Shown here: positions 1-7,920 of the stretch, one piece after another
Layout of the letters: each line of letters begins with the position of its first letter
Numbering within the stretch: the stretch's first letter is position 1
Assembly (NCBI GenBank): GCA_002325825.1
Contig: DCSW01000129.1
Span: 1 to 14,560 of the forward strand
Direction of reading: 5' to 3'
DNA: 14,560 nucleotides
Source of the DNA: Collimonas sp. UBA1456
GTDB lineage: Bacteria; Pseudomonadota; Gammaproteobacteria; Burkholderiales; Burkholderiaceae_D
Notes under the pieces: model-generated
What the model saw: the letters and a program-made list of their open reading frames with translations, nothing else
The model's database searches: none
What the model was told of the DNA's origin: nothing
Made by a program: the position numbers and the translations under genes

Positions 1-95
1 TTTCAAAAGATTTTAAACAGGTTCTTAAAAATCTTGCGTTAAAAAATAGTGCATCAAGACAGGTAAAATTAGCCTGTTGCCGCCATAAAAAATCG

Positions 96-2258
96 TCAGG
101 CCGCTACCGGATCAGCGGCAAAAATACGTGCCGCCTCCATGACGACCGCGGCGATCCGCTCTGCTCTTGCATGGTGACGCCGATCAGTTGCTGCGCCATT
201 TCAATCGCAATCTTGTTATGCGAAATTAACAGAAACTGGGTGTGCCTCGACATCCGCTTCACCGTATTGCAGAAACGCTCGGTATTGGCATCATCCAGCG
301 GCGCGTCGACCTCATCCAGCAGAAAGAACGGCGCCGGATTGAGCCGAAACATCGAGAACACCGGCGCGGTCGCAGTCAGCACTTCTTCACCGCCCGACAG
401 CGGATGAATAGTCGCATTCTTCTTGCCTAGCGGCTGTGCCATCACCTGCACACCAGAATTCAGAATTTCATCGCCGGTCATGATCAGCTTGGCCTAACCG
501 TCACCAAACAGGATCGGGAATAGCTCGGCGAAGTAATTGTTGACCTTGTCGAAGGTATCCTGCAGCAGATCGCGGGTTTCCTTGTCGATCTTGTAGATTA
601 CATCCTGAAAAGGATTAATGGCTTCGACTAGATTGGAATTCTGCGCGTCCAGGAAGTTCTTGCGTTCGGCGCGCCTGCGCCAGTTCGTCCAGGATTTTCA
701 GTTCAAGGTGGCCCTACTGCATGTTGGCGAACAACTACGCCGCCTGCTCCAGCGCGGTAACGATGCTGCGCTTGAGTTCTTCGAACTTGTTACGGTGCGA
801 CTTTTCAGCAAATTTCGCTTCTTGTGCAGCGTGCTCCATCTCGCGCAAACGCTGCCGCGCATCGTTCAGTTGCTGCTCCTTATCCAGATAATCGAGTTGC
901 CCCTCCTCATGCTTCTCTTACAGCTCGACCAACTCCATGTCAAGTTGTTCGAATTTGGCCTCTGATTTCATTTTAGTCTGCTGCTGTTCGCCTTCCTGCG
1001 CAGCGATTTCCGCAAGGTCGGCGGAAATCTGCGCGCTGCGCTGGTTGAAGCACTCCTGCATTTCAGACACTTTCATCACATCGATCTGTAGCCCATGCAC
1101 TTCCTGCGTCAAGCCATTGTGGCGCTGACGCATTTCTTGCAGGCACTGGATAGCCCGCGACAACGCCGCCTCGGTGCGTACCGAAACCGAGCCTGCTTCA
1201 TCGGCCAGCATTTGCTGGACACGTAGCTGCTTGGTGATGTTTTCGATTTTCTGCTGGCGCGCCAGCATGCCGTCCTACTCCGAATCGAAGGCATAGAAAC
1301 GCACACGGGTCTTACTGATCACATGGCCCTGACGCGTCAAGAAGCTGGCGCCCAGTGGCAACTTGCTGCGCTCGGCGAACGCCGTCACGGTGTAGTCGGC
1401 GGCATAGAAATTATGCAGCCAGTCCTGCATCAGCACCCACAAGCCAGGGACGTTCAACTGAAGAAGATCCACGAAAGGCTTGAGCCCGACCGACGTTTCA
1501 GTGACACCGACGGACGCCATGCTGTTCGACGTGAGTAAGGCCAGCTTGGCCGACGGCGCATTGTTGAAGAAGGCCTTGGCCCAATCCAGATTAGATATCT
1601 CCAGTGCCGAAGTGCGCTCACGCAGAACCGATTCCAGCTTTTCATGTTGGTATTGAGCTTGCACAGAATATCTTCGACCAGAAGCAAATTATCGCGCGTG
1701 TCGTTCAAGCGATTTTCGGTTTCACGACGACGTTCCTTGTACTTGGAGACGCCCGCCACCTGCTCCAGGAAAACTCGCAGTTCTTCCGGGCGTGCTTTGA
1801 TAATACGCGAGATCATGCCCTGGCCGATGATCGCGTAAGCGCGCGGTCCAAGGCCGGTACCCGTAAAAATATCTCGAACATCGCACCACCGCACTGCCTG
1901 GTTCTTGATGTGATAGGTCGAGGTGCCGTTACGCATCAGCGTGCGCTTGACCGCGATTTCGGCATACTGGCTCCACTGCCAGGCGGCCTTGAACAAGCTA
2001 TTATCGAATATCAGTTGGACCGACGAACGTCCGGCTGGCTTGCGGTACAAGGAGCCGTTGAAAATGATGTCCTGCATCGATTCGCCACGCAATTCAGAGG
2101 CTTTGGATTCACCCAGAATCCAGCGTACCGTATCGGTGATGTTGGACTTGCCGCAACCGTTCGGCCCCACGATTCCAACCAGCTGGCCGGGAGACCTGAA
2201 AATTGGTGGGGTCAACGAAAAACTTGAATTCCGATAATTTAATGGAATTTAAACGCAC
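96..2258 (-). pseudogene. smc: Chromosome segregation ATPase Smc, heavily degraded pseudogene
   Basis: Smc is the coiled-coil ATPase that condenses and segregates the chromosome. The remnant reads from a GTG at 2258 (VRLNSIKLSEFKFFVDPTNF) through Walker A (GPNGCGKS), part of the hinge (VLRERTSALEISNLDWAKAF), part of the second coiled coil, and the C-terminal head with LSGGE and Walker B (LLDEVDAPLDDANTERF). Lesions: a +1 shift near 2192-2195; a frameshift plus loss of roughly 330 codons (first coiled coil and half the hinge) near 1640-1655; in-frame stops at 1275-1277, 918-920, 735-737, 714-716 and 494-496; loss of roughly 170 codons of the second coil near 710-735; a +1 shift near 668-675; a small deletion near 155-163. 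If frames are repaired, the gene ends in RIAAVVMEAARIFAADPVAA with TGA at 96-98. The span is about 721 codons against about 1,170 in the family, from memory. No functional Smc can be made here. Identity is very sure; exact deletion sizes are estimates. Confidence 0.95.
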
Positions 2259-2296
2259 GTTATCGTCTGTTCTTATCAAAATCGGCAAAAAAACAA

Positions 2297-2412
2297 CCGC
2301 CGCTCTTAAAATTCATGGAAACGAGAAAAAATCTCGCGAGAGATCAACATCCTAACATTCTGACCAGCCATATATGGCCGGTCAGAATGTCGACAAAAGA
2401 TGAGAGCGGCGG
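2297..2412. repeat. 116-bp nested inverted-repeat element (MITE-like or structured RNA)
   Basis: The outer arms CCGCCGCTCT (2297-2306) and AGAGCGGCGG (2403-2412) are exact inverted repeats, extendable to 12 bp with one T-G pair. Inside lies a 36-bp palindrome at 2355-2390 (two 18-nt arms, one A-C mismatch, no spacer) and a small hairpin at 2331-2344 (ATCTC, GCGA loop, GAGAT), which competes with another at 2322-2336. The trinucleotide CAA flanks both outer ends (2294-2296 and 2413-2415), as a 3-bp target duplication would, although three bases can match by chance. It may be a miniature inverted-repeat element, a structured RNA, or a regulatory palindrome upstream of smc. The structure is seen directly; the function is unknown. 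Confidence 0.6.
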
Positions 2413-2583
2413 CAAATGCGATTATTGTGATTGTTAATTTAATTTATACGCAAACAGGTCACAATAAGCGGCGCTGTAACGGCTGAAGCACAGCAAAAGC
2501 ACAACCGGGACAAATCTGTCCAACCAAACAACAAAAAGCAAAAAACCGGCAACACCAATGTTCCAACACTGCCAGAAGCAGCA

Positions 2584-2618
2584 TTCACAGTGATCAAAGC
2601 CACACTTTTGTATATAAT
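2584..2618 (+). promoter_or_regulatory. Candidate promoter of the dap cluster
   Basis: A perfect TATAAT lies at 2613-2618, about 64 bp before the dapC GTG, with AT-rich sequence around it. The upstream half is poor: TGATCA at 2591-2596 has 16-bp spacing but is not a good -35, and TTCACA at 2584-2589 is too far away. It is the only strong -10 box close to dapC, so it is the best guess for its promoter. Confidence 0.4.
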
Positions 2619-2681
2619 GTAAATGACAGAATCACAGCCCCCCCCTCACTCCACATTTGTTATTCATCCGTTACCGACCAA

Positions 2682-3884
2682 GTGAATCCATTATTAGACC
2701 GGTTGCAGCCGTATCCGTTTGGAAAACTGCTCGCATTATTTGCCGATGTAAAACCGAACTCGGCCTACGCGCCGATCAGCCTCGGTATCGGGGAGCCGAA
2801 GCACTCCACTCCGCCGTTCATCCAACAAGCGCTGAGCGACAACCTGAATGGCCTGGCCAGTTATCCCAGCACCATCGGCGCAGAGCCACTGCGGCAGGCG
2901 ATAGCCGGTTGGCTGGAGCGCCGCTGCGGCTTGCCAGCGCTGAATCTCGCTACCCAGATATTGCCGGTCAACGGTTCACGCGAAGCGTTGTTCGCGCTGG
3001 CGCAGACTGTGGTCGATCCGTCGCAATCGGATGCGCTGGTAATGTGTCCCAATCCGTTCTACCAGATCTACGAAGGTGCGGCCTACCTGTCTGGCGCCCA
3101 GCCGTATTTCGTCAATCCGGATCCGGCCCGCAACTTCGCGCCGGATTACCGCAGCGTGCCGGAGGATATCTGGCCGCGCGTCAAGCTGTTGTACCTGTGC
3201 TCGCCAGGCAATCCGACTGGCGCCGTGCTATTGCTGGAAGATTGGGAAGAATTGTTTGCTTTGTCGGATCGGCACGGTTTCGTGATCGCCGCCGACGAAT
3301 GCTACTCGGAAATTTACTTCAAAACGGAAGCGCCGCTGGTCGGGCTGCAAGCCGCGCATATTCTAGGGCGCGACGGCTATCCGCGCCTGATCACTTTTTC
3401 CAGCCTGTCGAAACGCTCCAACGTACCTGGCATGCGCTCCGGTTTCGTAGCCGGCGATGCCGTCATTCTGAAGAAATTTCTGTTGTATCGAACCTACCAT
3501 GGCGGCGCCATGAGCCCGCCCGTGCAAGCGGCTTCGGTCGCCGCCTGGAATGACGAGACCCACGTCGTCGAGAACCGCGCCAAATATATGGCGAAATTTC
3601 AACAAATCATGCCAGTTCTGCAAACCGTGCTGGATGTCGCACTGCCGGACGCCGGTTTTTACTTGTGGGCCAAGGTAGATAAACTAGCATCGATCTCCGA
3701 TACCGACTTCGCCAAGCGGCTGTATGCCGAATATAATGTGACGGTATTGCCGGGTAGTTACCTGGCGCGCGACGCCCACGGCAGCAATCCGGGCCGGCAA
3801 CGCATCCGCATGGCGCTGGTAGCGGAAGTCGATGAATGCCTTGAGGCGGCGCAACGGATTTCCGCTTTTTGCCGTGCATTGTGA
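2682..3884 (+). CDS. dapC: Succinyldiaminopimelate transaminase DapC
   Basis: This PLP-dependent class I/II aminotransferase makes N-succinyl-LL-diaminopimelate from N-succinyl-2-amino-6-oxopimelate in the succinylase branch of lysine and peptidoglycan precursor synthesis (cytoplasm). The 400 residues are full length for the family. Visible features are SLGIGEPKH at 33-41, the NPTG loop at 177-180, DECYSEIYF at 205-213, the PLP-lysine motif SSLSK with Lys244, and a carboxylate-binding arginine in RIRMAL near 374-376. The start is GTG at 2682 (NPLLDRLQPYPF), which matches the usual family N-terminus; no clear Shine-Dalgarno precedes it. It opens the dapC-dapD-arsC-dapE run and is followed immediately after its stop by copy 1 of a local repeat. 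A longer overlapping ORF in another frame from 2657 is a shadow. Confidence 0.95.
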   Translation: MNPLLDRLQPYPFGKLLALFADVKPNSAYAPISLGIGEPKHSTPPFIQQALSDNLNGLASYPSTIGAEPLRQAIAGWLERRCGLPALNLATQILPVNGSREALFALAQTVVDPSQSDALVMCPNPFYQIYEGAAYLSGAQPYFVNPDPARNFAPDYRSVPEDIWPRVKLLYLCSPGNPTGAVLLLEDWEELFALSDRHGFVIAADECYSEIYFKTEAPLVGLQAAHILGRDGYPRLITFSSLSKRSNVPGMRSGFVAGDAVILKKFLLYRTYHGGAMSPPVQAASVAAWNDETHVVENRAKYMAKFQQIMPVLQTVLDVALPDAGFYLWAKVDKLASISDTDFAKRLYAEYNVTVLPGSYLARDAHGSNPGRQRIRMALVAEVDECLEAAQRISAFCRAL

Positions 3885-3962
3885 CTATTTTCAGGACAGA
3901 GTTTAAGAGTCGCTGAAGCGCGGCGAATTGCACTACCTGTGCGACTTTGTCATCAACCCACT
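3885..3962 (+). repeat. Copy 1 of a local dispersed repeat, right after the dapC stop
   Basis: This segment begins at the base after the dapC TGA and aligns along its whole length with 4903-4979 behind dapD. The shared core is TTTAAGARTC, then GAAGCGCGRCGAATTRCACTA, then TCAACYSACT with short gaps. Most differences between copies are transitions. Copy 1 can fold a small GCAC/GTGC hairpin with a five-base loop. It codes for nothing evident. Orientation is given only relative to the gene direction. Confidence 0.75.
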
Positions 3963-4074
3963 AGCAAAAAAAACGGTTAAACATTCCAAGGAATGTACTC
4001 GGTGGGCAAGCCGACGTATCGCGGAAATTTATTCCTCACATCGATCAATTTTTAAACTTTAGACAACTAAAAAC

Positions 4075-4923
4075 ATGACTCAATCTCTGCAAGAATTCAT
4101 CGACCAAGCCTGGGAACAACGCACCGAGTTTTCACCAAAGACCGCTCCCGTCAATGTCCGCGAAGCGGTTGCCAAAGTAATCGCCGAACTCAATCAGGGC
4201 ACCCTGCGCGTCGCCGAAAAAATCGACGGTAACTGGGTTGTCAACCAATGGCTCAAGAAGGCTGTGCTGTTGTCGTTCCGCCTGGAAGACAATCTGCCGA
4301 TGCCGGCTGGCGACAATATACAGTTCTACGACAAAGTACCGACCAAGTTCGCCAACTACACCGCTGAAGATTTCGCTAAGGGCGGCTTCCGCGTGGTACC
4401 GCCTGCGGTTGCCCGTCACGGCAGTTTCATCGGCAAAGATGTGGTGCTGATGCCGTCTTACGTCAACATTGGCGCTTATGTCGATAAAGGCTCCATGGTC
4501 GACACCTGGGCCACCGTCGGTTCCTGCGCACAGATCGGCAAGAACGTTCACTTGTCCGGCGGCGTCGGCATCGGCGGCGTGCTGGAGCCGATGCAAGCCA
4601 ATCCGACCATCATCGAGGATAACTGCTTCATCGGCGCCCGTTCGGAAATCGTCGAAGGCGTGATCGTGGAAGAAAATTCGGTCATCTCGATGGGTGTCTA
4701 CATCGGCCAGTCAACCAAGATCTATGACCGCGCTACCGGCGAAGTGACCTACGGCCGCATCCCGGCGGGTTCGGTCGTGGTGGCTGGCAGCCTGCCGTCG
4801 GCAGACGGCAGGTACAGCCTGTATTGCGCAGTGATCGTCAAGCGTGTTGATGCCAAGACGCGCGCCAAGACCAGCATCAACGAACTGCTGCGCGACGCAT
4901 CATTATTTTGGAACAGAATTTAA
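4075..4923 (+). CDS. dapD: Tetrahydrodipicolinate N-succinyltransferase DapD
   Basis: DapD transfers succinyl from succinyl-CoA to tetrahydrodipicolinate, the first committed step of the succinylase DAP/lysine route; the enzyme is a cytoplasmic trimer. The protein has the helical N-terminal domain (AWEQRTEFSPKTAPVNVREA), SFRLEDN at 67-73, and the left-handed beta-helix with hexapeptide repeats, including SGGVGIGGV at 151-159 and EDNCFIGARSE. The C-terminus normally stops soon after NELLRD (269-274). Here eight extra residues, ASLFWNRI, follow, and most of that tail plus the TAA is encoded by repeat copy 2. The total of 282 aa compares with about 275 in relatives, from memory. Start ATG at 4075 matches the family N-terminus; the RBS is weak. 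The enzyme is probably active because the core is intact. Confidence 0.96.
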   Translation: MTQSLQEFIDQAWEQRTEFSPKTAPVNVREAVAKVIAELNQGTLRVAEKIDGNWVVNQWLKKAVLLSFRLEDNLPMPAGDNIQFYDKVPTKFANYTAEDFAKGGFRVVPPAVARHGSFIGKDVVLMPSYVNIGAYVDKGSMVDTWATVGSCAQIGKNVHLSGGVGIGGVLEPMQANPTIIEDNCFIGARSEIVEGVIVEENSVISMGVYIGQSTKIYDRATGEVTYGRIPAGSVVVAGSLPSADGRYSLYCAVIVKRVDAKTRAKTSINELLRDASLFWNRI

Positions 4924-4979
4924 GAATCACCGAAGCGCGACGAATTACACTATCCGTGCAACTCTATCTTCAACTGACT
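4903..4979 (+). repeat. Copy 2 of the local repeat, overlapping the dapD 3' end
   Basis: This segment aligns with 3885-3962 base for base with few gaps, and the dapD stop codon (4921-4923) lies inside it. The bases equivalent to this TAA are in the TTTAAG of copy 1. It is followed after about 40 AT-rich bases by the shorter copy 3. Confidence 0.75.
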
Positions 4980-5019
4980 ACATAAAAAAGTTGAATTACA
5001 AAAAAAGTAAGCAAACATG

Positions 5020-5078
5020 TTTTTGAGCCGCTACAGCTCAGCATATTGCATTACATTACATTCTCCTCAACTGACTAG
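5020..5078 (+). repeat. Copy 3 (degenerate) of the local repeat, upstream of arsC
   Basis: The stretch from GAGCCGCTACAGC (5025) to ATTGCATTAC (5054) matches copy 1 at 22 of 30 ungapped positions. The 3' part, TCAACTGACTA, equals the end of copy 2. About four bases are missing in the middle. It lies about 38 bp before the arsC-like ATG. It is weaker than copies 1 and 2 but shares both ends. Confidence 0.55.
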
Positions 5079-5115
5079 ATTCGCATTGTCTTCACGAACG
5101 GCAACAACATTTACC

Positions 5116-5478
5116 ATGGCAATTACACTCTACGGCATACCCAACTGCGATAAAGTCAAGAAAGCTCGCACCTGGCTGGCATATCAAGAGATTGCCTACA
5201 CATTTCACAATTTCAAAAAGGACGGCATCAGCGCCAAACTGATCACTACATGGCTCGCCGATGTGCAATGGGACACGCTGATCAACTTCAAAGGCACGGC
5301 TTGGCGCGGCTTATCGGAACAGCGCCGCAACAGCATCACCGACGGCAATTCCATCATCAGCGTCACGTCGCTGATGATGGAATTGCCGTCGATCATTAAG
5401 CGTCCGATATTATTTACCGAAAAGAACACGTACGTGGGTTTTTCTGATGCGCTGTATCAAGAAATTTTCAGCCAATAA
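5116..5478 (+). CDS. ArsC/Spx-family thioredoxin-fold protein (YffB-like)
   Basis: This is a 120-aa member of the ArsC/Spx/YffB family, small thioredoxin-fold proteins often labelled arsenate reductase but whose real substrate in dap clusters is unclear. It shows YGIPNCDKVKKARTWL with a single active-site-type Cys11, KGTAWRGLSE at 59-68, and the family motif KRPIL at 95-99. The start is ATG 5116 (MAITLYGIPNCDKVKKA); an in-frame TTG or ATG upstream would only add residues from the repeat region. Residues 75-92 are encoded by a 23-bp perfect inverted repeat (5340-5391). The segment GNSIISVTS there looks about three residues longer than relatives, from memory. It sits between dapD and dapE, a common position in Burkholderiales. 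The reading frame is open, but function after the inserted palindrome is uncertain. Confidence 0.85.
   Translation: MAITLYGIPNCDKVKKARTWLAYQEIAYTFHNFKKDGISAKLITTWLADVQWDTLINFKGTAWRGLSEQRRNSITDGNSIISVTSLMMELPSIIKRPILFTEKNTYVGFSDALYQEIFSQ
5340..5391. repeat. 23-bp perfect inverted repeat inside arsC
   Basis: Arms 5340-5362 and 5369-5391 are exact reverse complements around a 6-base loop TCACGT. The core of the left arm is GGCAATTCCATCATCAGCG. The mRNA would form a very stable hairpin in the middle of the gene, yet the frame stays open on the coding strand. The right arm encodes LMMELPS, close to the family sequence before KRP. The left arm is therefore probably the newly made copy. Confidence 0.93.
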
Positions 5479-5548
5479 TCGTGGCAACCTTCGCCAAAAT
5501 ATTCAACACAATATTCGTCATAAAAAATACTAAACAAAAGCACCTCAC

Positions 5549-6703
5549 ATGAACAACCCTACCGAGAGCAAAACTCTGACGCTGGCCGAACAATTGATCG
5601 CACTGTCGTCCGTGACGCCGCAAGACAAGGGCTGCCAGGCGATTCTGATCGCGTTGCTGGAGCCGTTCGGCTTCGCCTGCGAAATCATCCAATCCGGCGC
5701 TGTCACGAACCTGTGGGCGCGTAAAGGTACTGAACGGCCGCTGCTGGTGTTCGCCGGCCACACCGACGTGGTGCCGACCGGCCCGCGCGAGCAATGGCAA
5801 TCCGATCCATTCCTGCCTAGCCATCGCGACGGCAAGTTGTATGGGCGTGGCGCCGCCGACATGAAGACCTCAATCGCAGCGATGGTTGTCGCCGTCGAGG
5901 AATTCATCCAGGCCCATCCTGACCACGCGGGTTCGATCGGCTTTCTGATCACCAGCGACGAAGAAGGCCCCGCCACCGACGGCACAGTGGTGGTCTGCGA
6001 CAAATTGAAAGCACGTGGCGAACAGCTGGATTACTGCATCGTCGGCGAACCGACGTCCAGCTCAACGCTGGGCGATATTATCAAGAATGGCCGACGCGGC
6101 ACCATGTCCGGAAAACTGACCATTAAGGGCGTACAGGGCCACATCGCCTATCCACATCTATCCAAGAATCCGATTCATCTGGCAGCGCCGGCGCTGGCCG
6201 AACTGGCCGCTGAAAGATGGGATGATGCCAATGAATACTATCTACCGACCTCCTGGCAGATGTCCAACATTCACGGCGGCACCGGGGCATCCAACGTGAT
6301 CCCAGGCGAGGTGGTAATCGATTTCAATTTCCGTTTTTCAACCGCCAGCACCGTCGAAGGGTTGCAGCAACGCGTGTATGCGATCCTCGACAAGCATAGC
6401 CTCGAATACACGCTGGCCTGGACTGTCGGCGGCCGGCCGTTCCTGACGCCGCACGGCACCTTGAGCGCCGCCATTTCTGCCGCGATCATGGAAGAAACCG
6501 GCATCAATACCAGACTGTCGACCACCGGCGGCACATCGGATGGTCGTTTTATTGCCCAGATCTGTCCGCAAGTGATCGAATTCGGACCGCCGAACGCCAG
6601 CATTCATAAAATCGACGAGCATGTCGAAGTGCAATTCATCGATCCATTAAAGAACATTTATCGCCGCACGCTGGAAAACCTACTGACGTCGCCGGCGGCT
6701 TGA
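5549..6703 (+). CDS. dapE: Succinyl-diaminopimelate desuccinylase DapE
   Basis: DapE is a di-zinc M20-family hydrolase that removes succinate from N-succinyl-LL-DAP to give LL-DAP for lysine and peptidoglycan. The 384 residues carry all metal and catalytic positions expected from the Haemophilus enzyme: GHTDVVP (His71, Asp73), GRGAADMK (Asp104), SDEEGPATDGT (Glu138 catalytic, Glu139), VGEPTSS (Glu167), GGTGASNVIPG at 243-253 in the dimerisation/lid region, and SIHKIDEHV (His353). The start ATG 5549 follows a weak RBS, 70 bp after arsC. It ends the dap cluster, and a possible terminator follows. Nothing is truncated and the enzyme looks functional. Confidence 0.96.
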   Translation: MNNPTESKTLTLAEQLIALSSVTPQDKGCQAILIALLEPFGFACEIIQSGAVTNLWARKGTERPLLVFAGHTDVVPTGPREQWQSDPFLPSHRDGKLYGRGAADMKTSIAAMVVAVEEFIQAHPDHAGSIGFLITSDEEGPATDGTVVVCDKLKARGEQLDYCIVGEPTSSSTLGDIIKNGRRGTMSGKLTIKGVQGHIAYPHLSKNPIHLAAPALAELAAERWDDANEYYLPTSWQMSNIHGGTGASNVIPGEVVIDFNFRFSTASTVEGLQQRVYAILDKHSLEYTLAWTVGGRPFLTPHGTLSAAISAAIMEETGINTRLSTTGGTSDGRFIAQICPQVIEFGPPNASIHKIDEHVEVQFIDPLKNIYRRTLENLLTSPAA

Positions 6704-6713
6704 TCAACGTCCA

Positions 6714-6754
6714 CACCGCCATGACCGCCAGCCACGGCATGGGCGGCTTTATTT
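6714..6754 (+). terminator. Possible Rho-independent terminator after dapE
   Basis: CCGCCATG (6716-6723) pairs with CATGGGCGG (6738-6746), with one bulged G, and is followed by CTTTATTT. It lies just downstream of the dapE stop. The loop is 14 bases and the T tract is imperfect, so it is moderate evidence only. Confidence 0.45.
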
Positions 6755-6927
6755 GCTGATAATTTGGCAAATAACAACAAAATTAAGGCCTTAGTCAGTC
6801 AGCTTGGCAGCTCTTCTCCATCCGGGCAGGCATTTCCGATAAAATCCGCCTGACACTTTCGCGACGGCAGTTGAACTACTGGCTCGAACGGATTGCCGCA
6901 TTCGTTCCTACTTTGATAATCCGCACC

Positions 6928-7812
6928 ATGACACCAAATTCATTTACTACCATCCGCGATCTGCTGCGTTATGCGGTTACCCGTTTCAATACCGCAGGTC
7001 TGTTCTTCGGCCATGGCAGCAGCAACGCGCTGGATGAGGCTGCCTACCTGATTCTACATACGCTGCGCCTGCCGCTCGATAATATCGAACCGTTCTTCGA
7101 TGCACGCCTACTGCCAAACGAAGTCGAAGCAGTCTTGCAGGTCATCGAAAAACGTAGCACCGAGCGCGTGCCTGCCTCCTATATTACCAACGAAGCCTGG
7201 CTCGGCGAGTACTGTTTTTACGTTGACCAGCGCGTGATCGTGCCGCGTTCGTTCATCGCCGAACTGATCCCCGACCATTTCTCGCCGTGGATGCAAGACC
7301 CGGCCGAGGTCAGAAACATCCTAGAACTGTGTACCGGTTCCGGCTGCCTGTCGATCATGCTGGCGGATGCCTTCCCGCAGGCGCATGTGGATACTGCCGA
7401 CATCTCGGCCGACGCCCTCGATGTGGCCAAACGCAATGTCGACGACTACGAATTACAGGATCGCATCACGCTAATCGAATCCGATCTGTACAGCAAAGTG
7501 CCGCACAAGAAATACGAGCTGATCGTCACCAATCCGCCGTACGTCAACTCGGATTCGATGGGCAAGCTGCCGCCGGAATACCTGCACGAGCCGCAGATCG
7601 CACTGGCCGGCGGCGACAACGGCATGGATCTGGTGCGCCAGATCATTGCCGGCGCTAAACAGCACCTGACCGCTAATGGCATCCTCATCGTCGAGATCGG
7701 CAATGAGCGTGCATTTGCCGAGGCCGCATTCTCTGATCTGGAAATTACCTGGCTCTCAACCAGCACCGGTGACGACGTGGTATTCCTGCTAACGAAAGAT
7801 CAATTGCCGTAA
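6928..7812 (+). CDS. prmB: 50S ribosomal protein L3 N5-glutamine methyltransferase PrmB
   Basis: PrmB is a SAM-dependent methyltransferase that methylates a glutamine of ribosomal protein L3 on the amide nitrogen during 50S assembly. The protein has an N-terminal helical domain (FTTIRDLLRYAVTRFN, ALDEAAYLILHTL), the linker PRSFIAEL, SAM motif I ELCTGSGCLS at 133-142, and the NPPY catalytic motif at 202-205. The PRSFIAEL linker points to PrmB rather than the release-factor enzyme PrmC, which usually has PR(P/Q)DTE. I chose ATG 6928 (MTPNSFTTIRDLL) because it matches the usual N-terminus; a TTG at 6871 would add 19 residues with no family similarity. The length of 294 aa is normal. A TAAAAT at 6840-6845 could be its -10 box, but no matching -35 was found. 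Confidence 0.92.
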   Translation: MTPNSFTTIRDLLRYAVTRFNTAGLFFGHGSSNALDEAAYLILHTLRLPLDNIEPFFDARLLPNEVEAVLQVIEKRSTERVPASYITNEAWLGEYCFYVDQRVIVPRSFIAELIPDHFSPWMQDPAEVRNILELCTGSGCLSIMLADAFPQAHVDTADISADALDVAKRNVDDYELQDRITLIESDLYSKVPHKKYELIVTNPPYVNSDSMGKLPPEYLHEPQIALAGGDNGMDLVRQIIAGAKQHLTANGILIVEIGNERAFAEAAFSDLEITWLSTSTGDDVVFLLTKDQLP

Positions 7813-7920
7813 GCGCGTCCTCTGTGCCCCACCTTTTTCGTATATTGTGTGCAGTCATTGTTCCAGTAAATGTAGCACCACCTCTACCGCCCATTTGGCA
7901 CATTTAGAAGATACTTACGA

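Larger units (their letters stand above)
2259..2681. other. Divergent intergenic region between smc remnant and dapC
   Basis: This 423-bp spacer has no convincing ORF on either strand. It separates the smc remnant (minus) from dapC (plus), so it should hold both promoters. Its left part contains a nested inverted-repeat element at 2297-2412, and its right end a TATAAT box at 2613-2618. The stretch 2430-2600 is AT-rich with many A runs, and I see nothing else definable in it. Confidence 0.7.

Noticed and set aside
59..77. Weak hairpin ACAGG...CCTGT downstream of the smc remnant
   Set aside because: The stem is short and AT-rich inside and the T run is not adjacent, so a terminator cannot be supported. 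Bases 1-95 otherwise show nothing.
1604..2227. 207-aa plus-strand open frame across the smc head
   Set aside because: It is antisense to the Smc N-terminal head; the minus strand clearly carries the Walker A protein.
2657..3553. 298-aa open frame overlapping dapC
   Set aside because: It is the alternate frame of the GC-rich dapC gene; its Arg/Ala/Gly-rich text matches no family, while the dapC frame has every aminotransferase motif.
3981..3996. Palindrome ACATTCCAAGGAATGT between dapC and dapD
   Set aside because: A 7-bp stem with a 2-base centre and no T tract; too short to call a terminator or an operator on one example.
3994..4056. 20-codon ORF starting MYSVGKPTYRGN before dapD
   Set aside because: Very short, no properly spaced ribosome binding site and no recognisable similarity.
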